Assembly (NCBI GenBank): GCA_002841685.1
Contig: PHAM01000073.1
Location: 1 to 7,290, forward strand
DNA length: 7,290 nt
From: Elusimicrobia bacterium HGW-Elusimicrobia-2
GTDB taxonomy: Bacteria; CG03
Direction: 5' to 3'
Positions 1 to 6,995 of this stretch are shown piece after piece. A program made the position numbers and the translations under genes. The notes under the pieces are model-generated. The model had not been told where the DNA came from and did no database searches. It saw nothing but the letters and a program-made list of their open reading frames with translations. The first letter of the stretch is position 1. Each line of letters begins with the position of its first letter.

Positions 1-87
1 TTCAGAGTGGGAACTGTCAGCGAGGGGGAAGGGGTTTTTCTTGATGGGAACAGAACGGATTATAAAGGATTCAGGCATTTCTCTTAA
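1..87 (+). CDS. thiL: C-terminal end of a thiamine-monophosphate kinase (ThiL-like), partial
   Basis: The first reading frame is open from the left edge to a TAA at 85-87 and gives 28 residues. They include GEGVFLDGN and end in GFRHFS. ThiL proteins characteristically finish with a Gly-rich segment of the type G-E-G-V-x-L-x-G followed by G-(F/W/Y)-x-HF, which this matches. ThiL phosphorylates thiamine monophosphate to thiamine diphosphate in the cytosol. The context supports the call, because thiL directly precedes tsaE, tsaB and rimI in Bacillus-type gene orders, and those functions follow here in that order. The tail overlaps the most likely tsaE start by 44 bases. Only the last few percent of the protein is present, so another PurM/AIR-synthase-like family member cannot be excluded. 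Confidence 0.6.
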   Translation, partial: FRVGTVSEGEGVFLDGNRTDYKGFRHFS

Positions 88-526
88 AGAGAGCGCTGTG
101 TTCGAGAGCGGCTCTCCCGAGGAAACCAGGGCGATAGCTTCGGGTTTTGCCGCTACGCTTAAAAGCGGCGATGTTGTTCTGCTGGCGGGAGATCTGGGGT
201 CGGGCAAGACCGAGTTTACCCGGGGCATCGTCTCCTGCTTCGGCTCTGAATCCGATGTCAGCAGTCCGAGTTACAAGCTCATCAACAGATACGACGGTAC
301 CCCCACTGTGTATCACATGGATTTTTACAGGATCAAAGAGAGCGGAGAAATTTTTGACATAGGCATCGAGGAACTTTTCGCGGAAAAAGCGGTTTTCATA
401 GTGGAATGGCCGGAAACAGGCCTCGAATTTTTTAAGAATTTTTATCTCGTCAGAATAAAATCTTTATCCGGAGATAACAGAGAGATCCGGATATTTGAGA
501 GCGGCACAGCGGAAATATCGGAATGA
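44..526 (+). CDS. tsaE: tRNA threonylcarbamoyladenosine (t6A37) biosynthesis ATPase TsaE
   Basis: TsaE is the small P-loop ATPase that works with TsaB and TsaD to place threonylcarbamoyl on A37 of ANN-decoding tRNAs. From the ATG at 44 the protein has 160 residues, the usual size. Visible motifs are the P-loop GDLGSGKT (residues 49-56), VSSPSY (72-77, the family's V-x-SPT-(F/Y) switch with Ser for Thr), HMDFYR (91-96, matching H-x-D-x-YR) and FIVEWPE (118-124), whose Glu-Trp is typical of the Walker B-like strand. The start is uncertain. TTG 41 and ATG 44 follow a G-rich site at 23-34 but make an overlap with the upstream gene. GTG 98 lies 10 bases after the upstream stop and would begin the protein just before the SPEET segment, close to where Bacillus TsaE begins. 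The stop overlaps the next start as ATGA. Confidence 0.95.
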   Translation: MGTERIIKDSGISLKESAVFESGSPEETRAIASGFAATLKSGDVVLLAGDLGSGKTEFTRGIVSCFGSESDVSSPSYKLINRYDGTPTVYHMDFYRIKESGEIFDIGIEELFAEKAVFIVEWPETGLEFFKNFYLVRIKSLSGDNREIRIFESGTAEISE

Positions 527-2793
527 GTGAATTATATGTCAGCACTTCCATGGGCGAGTATGCCATCGCCGCTGTGATGGGAAGCCGCCGAAGTTTTTAT
601 CACACGGATTTCGGCAAGCGCGATCTGGACGGATTCTTTGAATGTTTCGCGAAAGTGAAAGACGAGTTCCCCCTTTCAACGTTTAGAAAAATATTTGTTG
701 AAATAGGCCCGGGTTCCTTTACCGGCGTCAGGGTCGGCGTCACTTTCGCGCGTGTGCTCGCGCAGCAGCTCAGGATCCCGCTCATAGCCATGAGGTCGCT
801 TGATGTGGCCGCCGCGGGTGCGGCTTTTGAGTCCGCCGTCTTAGGCGTGGCGGCCCCGGGTGAAACGGTGGTCGCTATGCTGGATACGGGGAACGGGTTC
901 GTCTACGGAGCTGTTTATCCCGGCGGCGTCATCGGCGCCGCAGCCAATGCGGATATTTACGCTGTGGAAATAGACGAATGGCTTGATTATGCGCTGTCGC
1001 TCCCCGGAAAACTGTGTTTGTGCGGCAGAATATCTCAGCGTGATGAAGATATCCTGAAGAAGAAAAACCTGAAATTTTTAAAGCTCAAAGCTACGGATAT
1101 ACTGGAGAATATGATTCTGCTTTCCGCCTCTGTTGATGATCACGTGGGGGAGGCAAAGGGCGAGGCGGCATCGAGGGCTTCGGAAATAGTGCCGATATAC
1201 ATAAGCCGCAAACAGGCGGAAGCCAAATGGCAGGAAAAATTGGAGGATGAAATGGTCAAAATATCCCAGCTTGTGGCAAAAAAAGAAGGGGTCAGAGAAG
1301 ATATCAAAAACCTTGAAAAGGTAAAAAGGGAGAAGGAGCGGGAGATAGAAGATATCGCGCAGCTCTCAGAGACGGTCGACGCTATCCGCGGGGAATTGGC
1401 ATCTTCCATGGATGAACTGTCAATACTCAACGCCAAAAGAACGGCATATACCGAATCAATTGCGGCGAAAGAGAAAAAAATAGAGGAATATGAAAAGAAA
1501 CTTGAAGATTTAAAAAGCCGTTTGCGGGATTGCTCGCGGGAGCTGGCCTTGAGGGAGGCGAAATATGAGAAGATTAAAAAACTTCCGCCTGAAATCCCGA
1601 GGGAAGTGGAGATCTATATCCAGCAGCGTGATGAGCTCAGGCAGGAAGTGGAGAATCTGAAAGAGGAAAAGGGCAATTACAGCCGCCAGATCGACGAGCT
1701 CGCCACTTCCCGTTTTGAAGAAGTGTTTGAGAGAATAAAGAAAGAAGAAGAGATGCTGGGCGCGCTTTCTGACAAACGCCGCTGGAAAGAGGAAGAAATA
1801 AAGACGCTGGAAGAAAGCATCAAAGATATCAATCGTAAACGGGCTTTGGCGGAAGAAGCCGCGCTTGAGACGGCGGACTTAGACGCCGCGTCAAAAGAAA
1901 TAACAAAGCCCTCCTCGCCCCTTGCCGGGCCGGAAGCTCCGGGCGGGGCTGAAACGGAAACTGAAGCGCCGCCAGAGCCGGAGATAGCCTTCGCGCCTGA
2001 GACGGCGGACTCAGAAGCCGCGCCTGAGATGACGCCTGAAGAGATTGAAGAGCCGCCTGTCATCGTTGCGCTCGCGCCTGAGCCTGAAGCCGCGGGCGTG
2101 CCGTCTTCCTCGTCGGAAGAAGCCGCGCCTGAAACGGCGGACTCAGAAGCCGCAGAGGAACCGCCCCCCCGTGAATCAACTCCCGTAAAAGCAGACGAGG
2201 ATATAACGGAAGAAATATCTGATCACACCGCGCAGGAAAGCTCTGATGAGAAAACGCCTGAAGCTGATGAATTTAAAAAGATGGACAAGCGACTGCCGGT
2301 AGATCCGCTGAAAAAAATGAGTGTTGAGAACCTGGAATATATGGTAAGGCCTTTCGGCATTAAAGATCTTCCCGAAGTCATGAACATAGAAGAGGCTTCT
2401 TCCGAAAGGCCCTGGCGGCGCCAGATGTTCAAGGAGGAACTGGCTATTCCCGTGTCCAAACTTTACACGCTTTCCGGACGCTGGCAGCGGCGTGACAAGA
2501 TGTCCCTTATGGCATACGCGGTGTTCTGGGTCGTTTCGGAAAAAGCGCACATAATCAATTTTGCCGTGGCTCCGGCTGAGTGTAACAAGGGCGTCGGTAG
2601 CTGCCTTTTGTATGAGATTTTGAAAAAAGCCTCAAGCCTGGGCTGCAAATCGGCCTATCTTGAAGTCCGCGTTTCCGGGCAAGCCGCGCATAAATTGCTT
2701 GAGAAAGCGGGTTTTACCAGAACAGCCGAGCGCAAGGATTATTTCGGCTATCCGAAAGAAGACGCTTTTATTTACGAGCGAAAACTGCAATAA
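523..2793 (+). CDS. tsaB: TsaB-RimI fusion: t6A synthesis subunit TsaB, coiled coil, Pro/Glu/Ala linker, ribosomal-protein S18 acetyltransferase domain
   Basis: One unbroken 756-residue frame joins two proteins that are usually separate. Residues 1-236 are TsaB, the inactive Kae1-like subunit that dimerises with TsaD. They carry the hallmark GPGSFTGVRVG (62-72) and the terminal PIYISRKQAE (224-233). Residues about 234-446 are rich in Lys, Glu, Leu and Ile in heptad-like order and look like a long coiled coil, broken by KLPPEIPRE near 353-361. Residues 447-600 are an acidic Pro/Glu/Ala/Ser linker with a repeated segment. Residues 603-756 are a GNAT domain of RimI type: an acetyl-CoA loop, CNKGVGSCLL (687-696); LEVRVSGQAA (713-722), where RimI usually has SN; and the terminal EDAFIYERKL. 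RimI acetylates the N-terminus of ribosomal protein S18. Known TsaB is about 230 residues and RimI about 150, so some 370 residues are extra. The start ATG overlaps the tsaE stop and has no clear ribosome site, so translation is probably coupled. Both end domains are clear; the role of the middle is unknown. Confidence 0.93.
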   Translation: MSELYVSTSMGEYAIAAVMGSRRSFYHTDFGKRDLDGFFECFAKVKDEFPLSTFRKIFVEIGPGSFTGVRVGVTFARVLAQQLRIPLIAMRSLDVAAAGAAFESAVLGVAAPGETVVAMLDTGNGFVYGAVYPGGVIGAAANADIYAVEIDEWLDYALSLPGKLCLCGRISQRDEDILKKKNLKFLKLKATDILENMILLSASVDDHVGEAKGEAASRASEIVPIYISRKQAEAKWQEKLEDEMVKISQLVAKKEGVREDIKNLEKVKREKEREIEDIAQLSETVDAIRGELASSMDELSILNAKRTAYTESIAAKEKKIEEYEKKLEDLKSRLRDCSRELALREAKYEKIKKLPPEIPREVEIYIQQRDELRQEVENLKEEKGNYSRQIDELATSRFEEVFERIKKEEEMLGALSDKRRWKEEEIKTLEESIKDINRKRALAEEAALETADLDAASKEITKPSSPLAGPEAPGGAETETEAPPEPEIAFAPETADSEAAPEMTPEEIEEPPVIVALAPEPEAAGVPSSSSEEAAPETADSEAAEEPPPRESTPVKADEDITEEISDHTAQESSDEKTPEADEFKKMDKRLPVDPLKKMSVENLEYMVRPFGIKDLPEVMNIEEASSERPWRRQMFKEELAIPVSKLYTLSGRWQRRDKMSLMAYAVFWVVSEKAHIINFAVAPAECNKGVGSCLLYEILKKASSLGCKSAYLEVRVSGQAAHKLLEKAGFTRTAERKDYFGYPKEDAFIYERKLQ
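1861..2153 (+). repeat. Three evenly spaced short repeats in the TsaB-RimI linker
   Basis: Three related in-frame segments of about 29 bases begin at 1861, 1993 and 2125, each exactly 132 bases (44 codons) apart. They encode ALETADLDAAS, APETADSEAAP and APETADSEAAE. The second and third differ at a single base over 29 positions; the first is more diverged. The sequence between them is acidic and Pro-rich but does not align by eye, so this is either a decayed 132-base tandem repeat or independently maintained short motifs. Confidence 0.7.
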
Positions 2794-2808
2794 TGCACTT
2801 TGTAAAAT

Positions 2809-2813
2809 GGAGG
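2809..2813 (+). promoter_or_regulatory. Ribosome binding site fixing the hisG start
   Basis: GGAGG lies five bases before the ATG at 2819. The hisG frame is open much further upstream, back inside the rimI domain, but this site, the 25-base gap after the preceding stop, and the family-typical N-terminus (RKLKLGIPKGSL) all place the true start at 2819. An in-frame ATG at 2807 overlaps the site itself and is unlikely. Confidence 0.85.
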
Positions 2814-2818
2814 TGAAT

Positions 2819-3691
2819 ATGAGAAAATTAAAACTTGGGATACCGAAAGGATCCCTGGAAAATTCAACGATAGCGCTCTTTGGCAAAGCCGGTTTCAATA
2901 TTTCCGCCAAATCAAGGTCGTACAGCCCCGACTGCGATGATGATGAGATAGAAGTGCTGCTGATCCGGCCGCAGGAAATGGCGAAGTATATCACTGACGG
3001 CATAGTCGATTGTGGCCTGGCGGGCTTTGACTGGATACTGGAATCCGGCCTCAAGGTCAAAGAGATATGCGAACTCAATTACTCCAAAAGTTCGTTCGGC
3101 CCCGCCAAATGGGTGATAGCCGTCAGAAATGACTCTAAAATCAAGAAAGTGTCCCAGCTTGCGGGGAAACGGATTTCCACGGAGCTCATGAATGTGCTCA
3201 AAAAATGGCTCGTGAAGAAAGGGGTGAGGGCGAAGATAGATTTTTCCTGGGGCGCTACCGAGACCAAGGCCGGCACGCTTGCCGACGCTATATGCGAGCT
3301 CACCGAAACGGGAGAATCCATCAGAAGAAACAACCTGAGGGTCATAGATGAGGTTATGGTTTCCACCACACGATTTATATCATCCCCATCTGCGTACAGC
3401 GACTCCTGGAAAAAATCCAAGATGGAAGACATAGCGCTGCTCCTCAAAGGCGCGCTCAAGGCGGAAGGCCTGGTGGGATTGAAGATGAACGTTTCCGCCG
3501 GACGCGTTAAGAAAGTTGAGCAGATCCTTAAGAAGTACAGCAATCCCACGATATCGTCACTGGCCTTCGGCGGCGGTATGGCCATGGAGGTTGTCCTGAT
3601 GGAGGTGACCGCCAGAAACATAATTCCTCTTCTGAAAAAATCCGGAGCCGCAGATATTATAGAGTACCCGCTGACGAAAGTTATACGATGA
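2819..3691 (+). CDS. hisG: ATP phosphoribosyltransferase, long form (HisG)
   Basis: HisG catalyses the first step of histidine biosynthesis, condensing ATP with PRPP to phosphoribosyl-ATP in the cytosol. The 290-residue product has the classic start LGIPKGSL (5-13), the segment GIVDCGLAGFDWI (61-73) that corresponds to the family's D-x-G-I-x-G-x-D-W, and the PRPP-binding region ADAICELTETG (155-165) followed by SIRRNNLRV. The last 75 or so residues (VGLKMNV, SNPTISSLAFGG, then EYPLTKVI at the end) match the C-terminal regulatory domain of long-form HisG, the site of histidine feedback inhibition in that family. The long form does not need the HisZ partner that short HisG requires. No other histidine gene is in the window, so it is separated from the rest of its pathway or those genes lie elsewhere. 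The stop overlaps the gltX start as ATGA. Confidence 0.95.
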   Translation: MRKLKLGIPKGSLENSTIALFGKAGFNISAKSRSYSPDCDDDEIEVLLIRPQEMAKYITDGIVDCGLAGFDWILESGLKVKEICELNYSKSSFGPAKWVIAVRNDSKIKKVSQLAGKRISTELMNVLKKWLVKKGVRAKIDFSWGATETKAGTLADAICELTETGESIRRNNLRVIDEVMVSTTRFISSPSAYSDSWKKSKMEDIALLLKGALKAEGLVGLKMNVSAGRVKKVEQILKKYSNPTISSLAFGGGMAMEVVLMEVTARNIIPLLKKSGAADIIEYPLTKVIR

Positions 3692-5175
3692 ATGATATAA
3701 GAGTGCGCTTTGCGCCGTCGCCTACGGGGTATTTTCACATAGGCAGCGCGCGCACCGCGCTGTATAACTGGCTCTATGCCCGCGGCCGCGGCGGAAAATT
3801 CATCCTCAGGATCGAAGACACCGATGAGGCCCGCTCCACCGTGCCGTCTGTCAGATCGATAATAAAGGGGCTGAAGTTCATGGGGATCAAATGGGATGAG
3901 GGCCCGCTCATTGTAAAAAATGAAAAAGGCGAAGACGAGATAACCTCGGTCGGCCCCTGCGGCCCGTATTTTCAGGCTCAGAGAAGGAATTTTTACACTC
4001 AGGCCGTTGATACTCTGTTGAGCGCGAAAAGAGCCTATCGCTGTTTCTGCTCTCACGAGGAGCTCGCCGCTGAGAGAAAATCCCAGCTTGAATCGAAGGG
4101 CAGGGTGGGCTATTCTGGCAAATGCCGGGATCTCAGCCATGCTCAGATAAGTCAGCTTATGGCGGAAGGCAGAGAGCCGGTAATCAGGTTCAGGGTGGAA
4201 GAAGGCCGGACTGTGAGTTTTCACGACGGCATAAGAGGCGATATCAGCGTGCGGTCTGATGAGATCGGGGATTTCGTGATCATGCGCTCCGGCGGTTTAC
4301 CGATATATAATTTTGCCTGTGTTGTTGACGATCATATGATGAAGATAAGCGATGTGATAAGAGGGGAAGATCATATTTCAAACACGCCCAAACAGATAAT
4401 GCTTTATGAGGCGCTGGGCTGGGAAGTGCCGCGTTTCACGCACCTTACAATGATCCTTGATATTGACGGCTCCAGGTTATCTAAAAGGAGCGGGGCCCGT
4501 TCCCTGCTGGAATACGCCGATGAGGGTTTCATCAGGGAGGCGATCGTGAATTATCTCGCGCTTCTGGGATGGGCCACGAAAGACAGCCGGAATATTTTTT
4601 CTCCGGATGAGCTTGAAAGGGAATTCTCTCTCTCGAGATGCGGTCAGTCGGCCGCGGTTTTCGATAATGATAAACTTCTGTGGCTCAACGCCCAGCACAT
4701 AAAAAACCTTTCAGGCGCTGATATCAGGCGCCGCGCCTCGGCTGTTATTAAAGAGGCCGGTATGGATAAATATCCGGAAGAGAGGCTCACGGCCGCGATT
4801 GAGATGGAAAAAGAAAAGATAAAGAAACTCACGGAAATACCCGAAAAGATCGGGTTCCTGTTTGATAGTGATTTTGAAGATGACGCCGATGTTAAGAGCA
4901 GGGCCGCCGATACGGTGCGTATCGTGGCAAAGCTGGCGAAAGCGCTTGAGAGCGCGGAACCTTTCAGCGGCGAGAAGATAGAGGAAAAAGTCAGGGCCTT
5001 CGCCAAAGCGGAAGACATCAAGACAAAAGATATTTTCCATCCCCTGAGGTGGGCGCTTTCCGGCCGGTCAAAGGGGCCGTCTCTTTTTCATATGTGCGCT
5101 TTTCTCGGCAAAGACGAAGCGCTTCAAAGAATAGGCGGATATATCGGCCGTTACGGCGGCTCTGGAGGTGAATAA
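3688..5175 (+). CDS. gltX: Glutamyl-tRNA synthetase (class I)
   Basis: GltX charges tRNA-Glu with glutamate; in organisms without GlnRS it also mischarges tRNA-Gln for later amidation, which cannot be decided here. The 495 residues are close to family length. RVRFAPSPTGYFHIGSART (5-23) contains the HIGH-type ATP-binding signature. A zinc-knuckle-like set CFC (119-121) and YSGKC (142-146) follows. RGEDHISNTPKQ (225-236) is a family hallmark. SRLSKRSG (262-269) is the KMSKS loop; most bacterial GluRS have His where this has Ser 268. NYLALLGW (288-295) and the helical anticodon-binding domain complete the protein. Between EGPLI (71-75) and PCGPYFQAQR (90-99) there are about a dozen charged residues more than I would expect. 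The gene starts within the hisG stop (ATGA) with no clear ribosome site, so coupling to hisG translation is likely. Confidence 0.97.
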   Translation: MNDIRVRFAPSPTGYFHIGSARTALYNWLYARGRGGKFILRIEDTDEARSTVPSVRSIIKGLKFMGIKWDEGPLIVKNEKGEDEITSVGPCGPYFQAQRRNFYTQAVDTLLSAKRAYRCFCSHEELAAERKSQLESKGRVGYSGKCRDLSHAQISQLMAEGREPVIRFRVEEGRTVSFHDGIRGDISVRSDEIGDFVIMRSGGLPIYNFACVVDDHMMKISDVIRGEDHISNTPKQIMLYEALGWEVPRFTHLTMILDIDGSRLSKRSGARSLLEYADEGFIREAIVNYLALLGWATKDSRNIFSPDELEREFSLSRCGQSAAVFDNDKLLWLNAQHIKNLSGADIRRRASAVIKEAGMDKYPEERLTAAIEMEKEKIKKLTEIPEKIGFLFDSDFEDDADVKSRAADTVRIVAKLAKALESAEPFSGEKIEEKVRAFAKAEDIKTKDIFHPLRWALSGRSKGPSLFHMCAFLGKDEALQRIGGYIGRYGGSGGE

Positions 5176-5507
5176 TGGATTCAGAATTTTTCGCGTTGGT
5201 GCTCATGTTCCAGCAGTCGGTAATGCTGCATCTGGGGAAAATGTCAAATCCCTCAACCGGTAAAGCGGAAAGGAATCTGGTACAGGCTAAAATGTCGGTG
5301 GATATACTGGAAATGCTCAACAAGAAGACAAAAGGCAATCTGGACAAGGAAGAAGAGAAGTTTCTCGCTAATGTTCTCGCGGACGCCCAGCTCAATTACG
5401 CGTCAGAAGCGGCAAAGACCGAGGCTCAGCTCAAAAAGCCAGCAGCGGACACAGGTACGCCGGCGCCTGACGCCGCCAATGAGAAATCTGAAAAAGATAA
5501 GAAGTAA
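5175..5507 (+). CDS. Small conserved protein of the DUF1844 family
   Basis: This 110-residue protein matches the pattern I know for DUF1844: an N-terminal helix FFALVLMFQQSVMLHLGKM (5-23), then AKMSVDILEMLNKKTKGNL (38-56), a short acidic turn, and a final helix ending LADAQLNYASEA. The KT-x-GNL element preceded by A-K-x-x-(V/I)-D-x-L is the clearest family mark. Residues after about 85 are a Pro/Ala then Lys/Glu tail with low complexity, probably disordered. There is no signal peptide or membrane segment. The function of the family is not known to me. The ATG overlaps the last base of the gltX stop (TAATG), with GGAGG at 5164-5168 giving a strong ribosome site, so the gene is in the same transcript and probably well expressed. 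It is the last gene of the operon. Confidence 0.85.
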   Translation: MDSEFFALVLMFQQSVMLHLGKMSNPSTGKAERNLVQAKMSVDILEMLNKKTKGNLDKEEEKFLANVLADAQLNYASEAAKTEAQLKKPAADTGTPAPDAANEKSEKDKK

Positions 5508-5527
5508 AATACAAACAGTTATAATTG

Positions 5528-5551
5528 AGTTTTTGCCATAAGCGCAAAACT
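5528..5551. terminator. Weak hairpin between convergent genes, possible terminator
   Basis: AGTTTTTGC (5528-5536) can pair with GCAAAACT (5544-5551) with one bulged T and a seven-base loop. It lies in the 63-base gap between the DUF1844 stop and the stop of the convergent radical SAM gene, where termination is needed for both strands. The stem is AT-rich and no proper U-run follows directly in either direction, so it is not a textbook intrinsic terminator. Nothing better is visible in this gap. Confidence 0.3.
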
Positions 5552-5570
5552 TTAGAATTGTAAGGTGAAA

Positions 5571-6989
5571 CTATTTTTTTTGTAATCTGAAAAACACACC
5601 CAGGCCCTCAGTCAGTATTTTAAGGTCACTCAGAGAGGTTATTTTTTTTAGTTTTCTTAGTAAATATTTGGGCCGGAAATAAAATTCTTTAAAAGCTCTT
5701 TTTTGCCATGCGATTAGTTCTTCCTGATTTATGTTTTGCTGCACAAGTATGGGTTTTGATTTTGTAAGTGGAGCAAAATCTTCCCAACGGATAGAGCTTG
5801 ATATGTATCCCGCGTTTAGAGCTTCAGTATAAAGATCTGTCCCCGGGAACGGCGTGGTTAGAAAAAAAGTGGCGTTGTCAAGTTCCAGTTCTTTGGCATA
5901 GTTAATTGTTTGACGTATAGTTTCACATGTTTCGCCTATGTTTCCCAGCATGAAGCTGGCATGTACATTTAATCCGGCTTCAGCGGCTGTCTTTACAGCT
6001 TTTCTGCCCATAGCCACTGTGGCATTTTTCCGCATTATATCCAGTATTTTCTGTGAACCTGATTCCAGGCCGAAAGAAATTTTACGACAGCCCGCCTTTT
6101 TCATTTCATCAAGCATTTCTTTATCAATGACATTTACCCGCCCGAAGCATATCCACGCAATCTCAAGTTTCCGGGCAGTTATCATCCGGCATATATCAAT
6201 AACACGTTTTTTGTTTAAGGTGAAAGTGTCGTCGTAAAAGTTGAATTCCCGTATTCCGTATTTTTCAACACATTCTTCAATTTCATCCACAACCATTTTG
6301 ACCCGGCGGTACCGAACACGCCGTTTCCATACCAGTTTTGAGATACAGTGCATACAGTCGTAAGGGCATCCTCTTGAGGTCATAATTGAAGTTGATTTGA
6401 AATTACTCACTTTTTTTGTCGGTGCCTGGTAATATAAGTCCAGATTAAACAAATCCCTTGCGGGGAACGGGATGGTGTCTATATCTTTAATCAGCTCCCG
6501 TTCCTCGGTTAGACTTACTTTTCCGTTCTGTTTGTAAGCGATTCCTTTAATCTTACTGTAATCGTCGGATCCTGAAGAAATAGCCGCTGCCAATTCGCAG
6601 AAAGTCAGTTCGCCTTCCCCTCTCACGGCAAAATCAATACAACCTGTTTTAATAATTTCTTCGGGGAAAGCGGTTGGATGAGGCCCGCCGGCAATCACGA
6701 ATGTGCGGGCATTAATGCTTTTTACAATTTTTGCTACCGCTACCACATGATTAAAAGCCGGAGTGGGAGCGCTTATGCCAACTAAGTCAGGCTGATATTT
6801 AAGTATGGCCATCTCAATATCGGAGTAATCCATGCCGCATGTTTCAGCGTCTAAAATATTTATGCCGCAATCCAGATGTTCTCTGAGGTATCCAGCCAGA
6901 TAGGCCAGATTAAGAGGGATTGCATGGCCGCCGGAATTTTTTATTCCGCTGAATTTGATGTAAGGCGGATTTATTAACAGTATATTCAC
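5571..6989 (-). CDS. B12-binding-domain radical SAM protein (BchE-like superfamily), substrate unknown
   Basis: The 472-residue protein has the standard two-part layout. Residues 1-140 form a cobalamin-binding Rossmann-type domain: ILLINPPY at the start, PDLVGISAPT (67-76), VIAGGPHPTAFPEE (98-111) and FAVRGEGE (120-127). DAETCG (47-52) sits where the cobalamin-ligating D-x-H-x-x-G motif would be, with Glu for His. Residues about 200-400 form the radical SAM barrel, with the 4Fe-4S motif C208-x3-C212-x2-C215 in TSRGCPYDCMHC, FYDDTFT (251-257), ISFGLESGSQ (304-313) and TPFPGTDLY (379-387). Members of this group methylate or rearrange lipids, pigments, antibiotics and other substrates; the sequence alone does not give the substrate. 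The start is GTG, chosen because xNILLINPP is the usual family beginning; it has no ribosome site of its own. The gene is clearly more AT-rich than the operon it faces, and no partner gene is adjacent. Confidence 0.9.
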   Translation of the reverse strand: MNILLINPPYIKFSGIKNSGGHAIPLNLAYLAGYLREHLDCGINILDAETCGMDYSDIEMAILKYQPDLVGISAPTPAFNHVVAVAKIVKSINARTFVIAGGPHPTAFPEEIIKTGCIDFAVRGEGELTFCELAAAISSGSDDYSKIKGIAYKQNGKVSLTEERELIKDIDTIPFPARDLFNLDLYYQAPTKKVSNFKSTSIMTSRGCPYDCMHCISKLVWKRRVRYRRVKMVVDEIEECVEKYGIREFNFYDDTFTLNKKRVIDICRMITARKLEIAWICFGRVNVIDKEMLDEMKKAGCRKISFGLESGSQKILDIMRKNATVAMGRKAVKTAAEAGLNVHASFMLGNIGETCETIRQTINYAKELELDNATFFLTTPFPGTDLYTEALNAGYISSSIRWEDFAPLTKSKPILVQQNINQEELIAWQKRAFKEFYFRPKYLLRKLKKITSLSDLKILTEGLGVFFRLQKK

Positions 6990-6995
6990 GCTAAA

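Noticed and set aside
1677-2063. Minus-strand frame of 128 codons rich in Ser and Ala
   Set aside because: It is the antisense of the Glu/Ala-rich coiled coil and linker; the composition is a direct consequence of that repeat-like sequence.
2281-2793. A separate internal start for a free RimI protein (Met 587 or Met 599 of the fusion)
   Set aside because: No convincing ribosome binding site precedes these ATGs and the frame is continuous with TsaB, so a second product is not supported, though it is not excluded.
2660-2818. A 53-codon N-terminal extension of HisG
   Set aside because: It overlaps the rimI coding region, and a strong ribosome site plus the family-typical N-terminus place the start at 2819.
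3079-4224. A 381-codon open frame on the minus strand across hisG and gltX
   Set aside because: It lies entirely opposite two well-identified genes, has no ribosome site and no recognisable motif; it is open because of the codon bias of the plus-strand genes.
5938-6237. A 99-codon plus-strand frame opposite the radical SAM gene
   Set aside because: It is antisense to the conserved barrel region of an intact gene, with no initiation signals or known motif.
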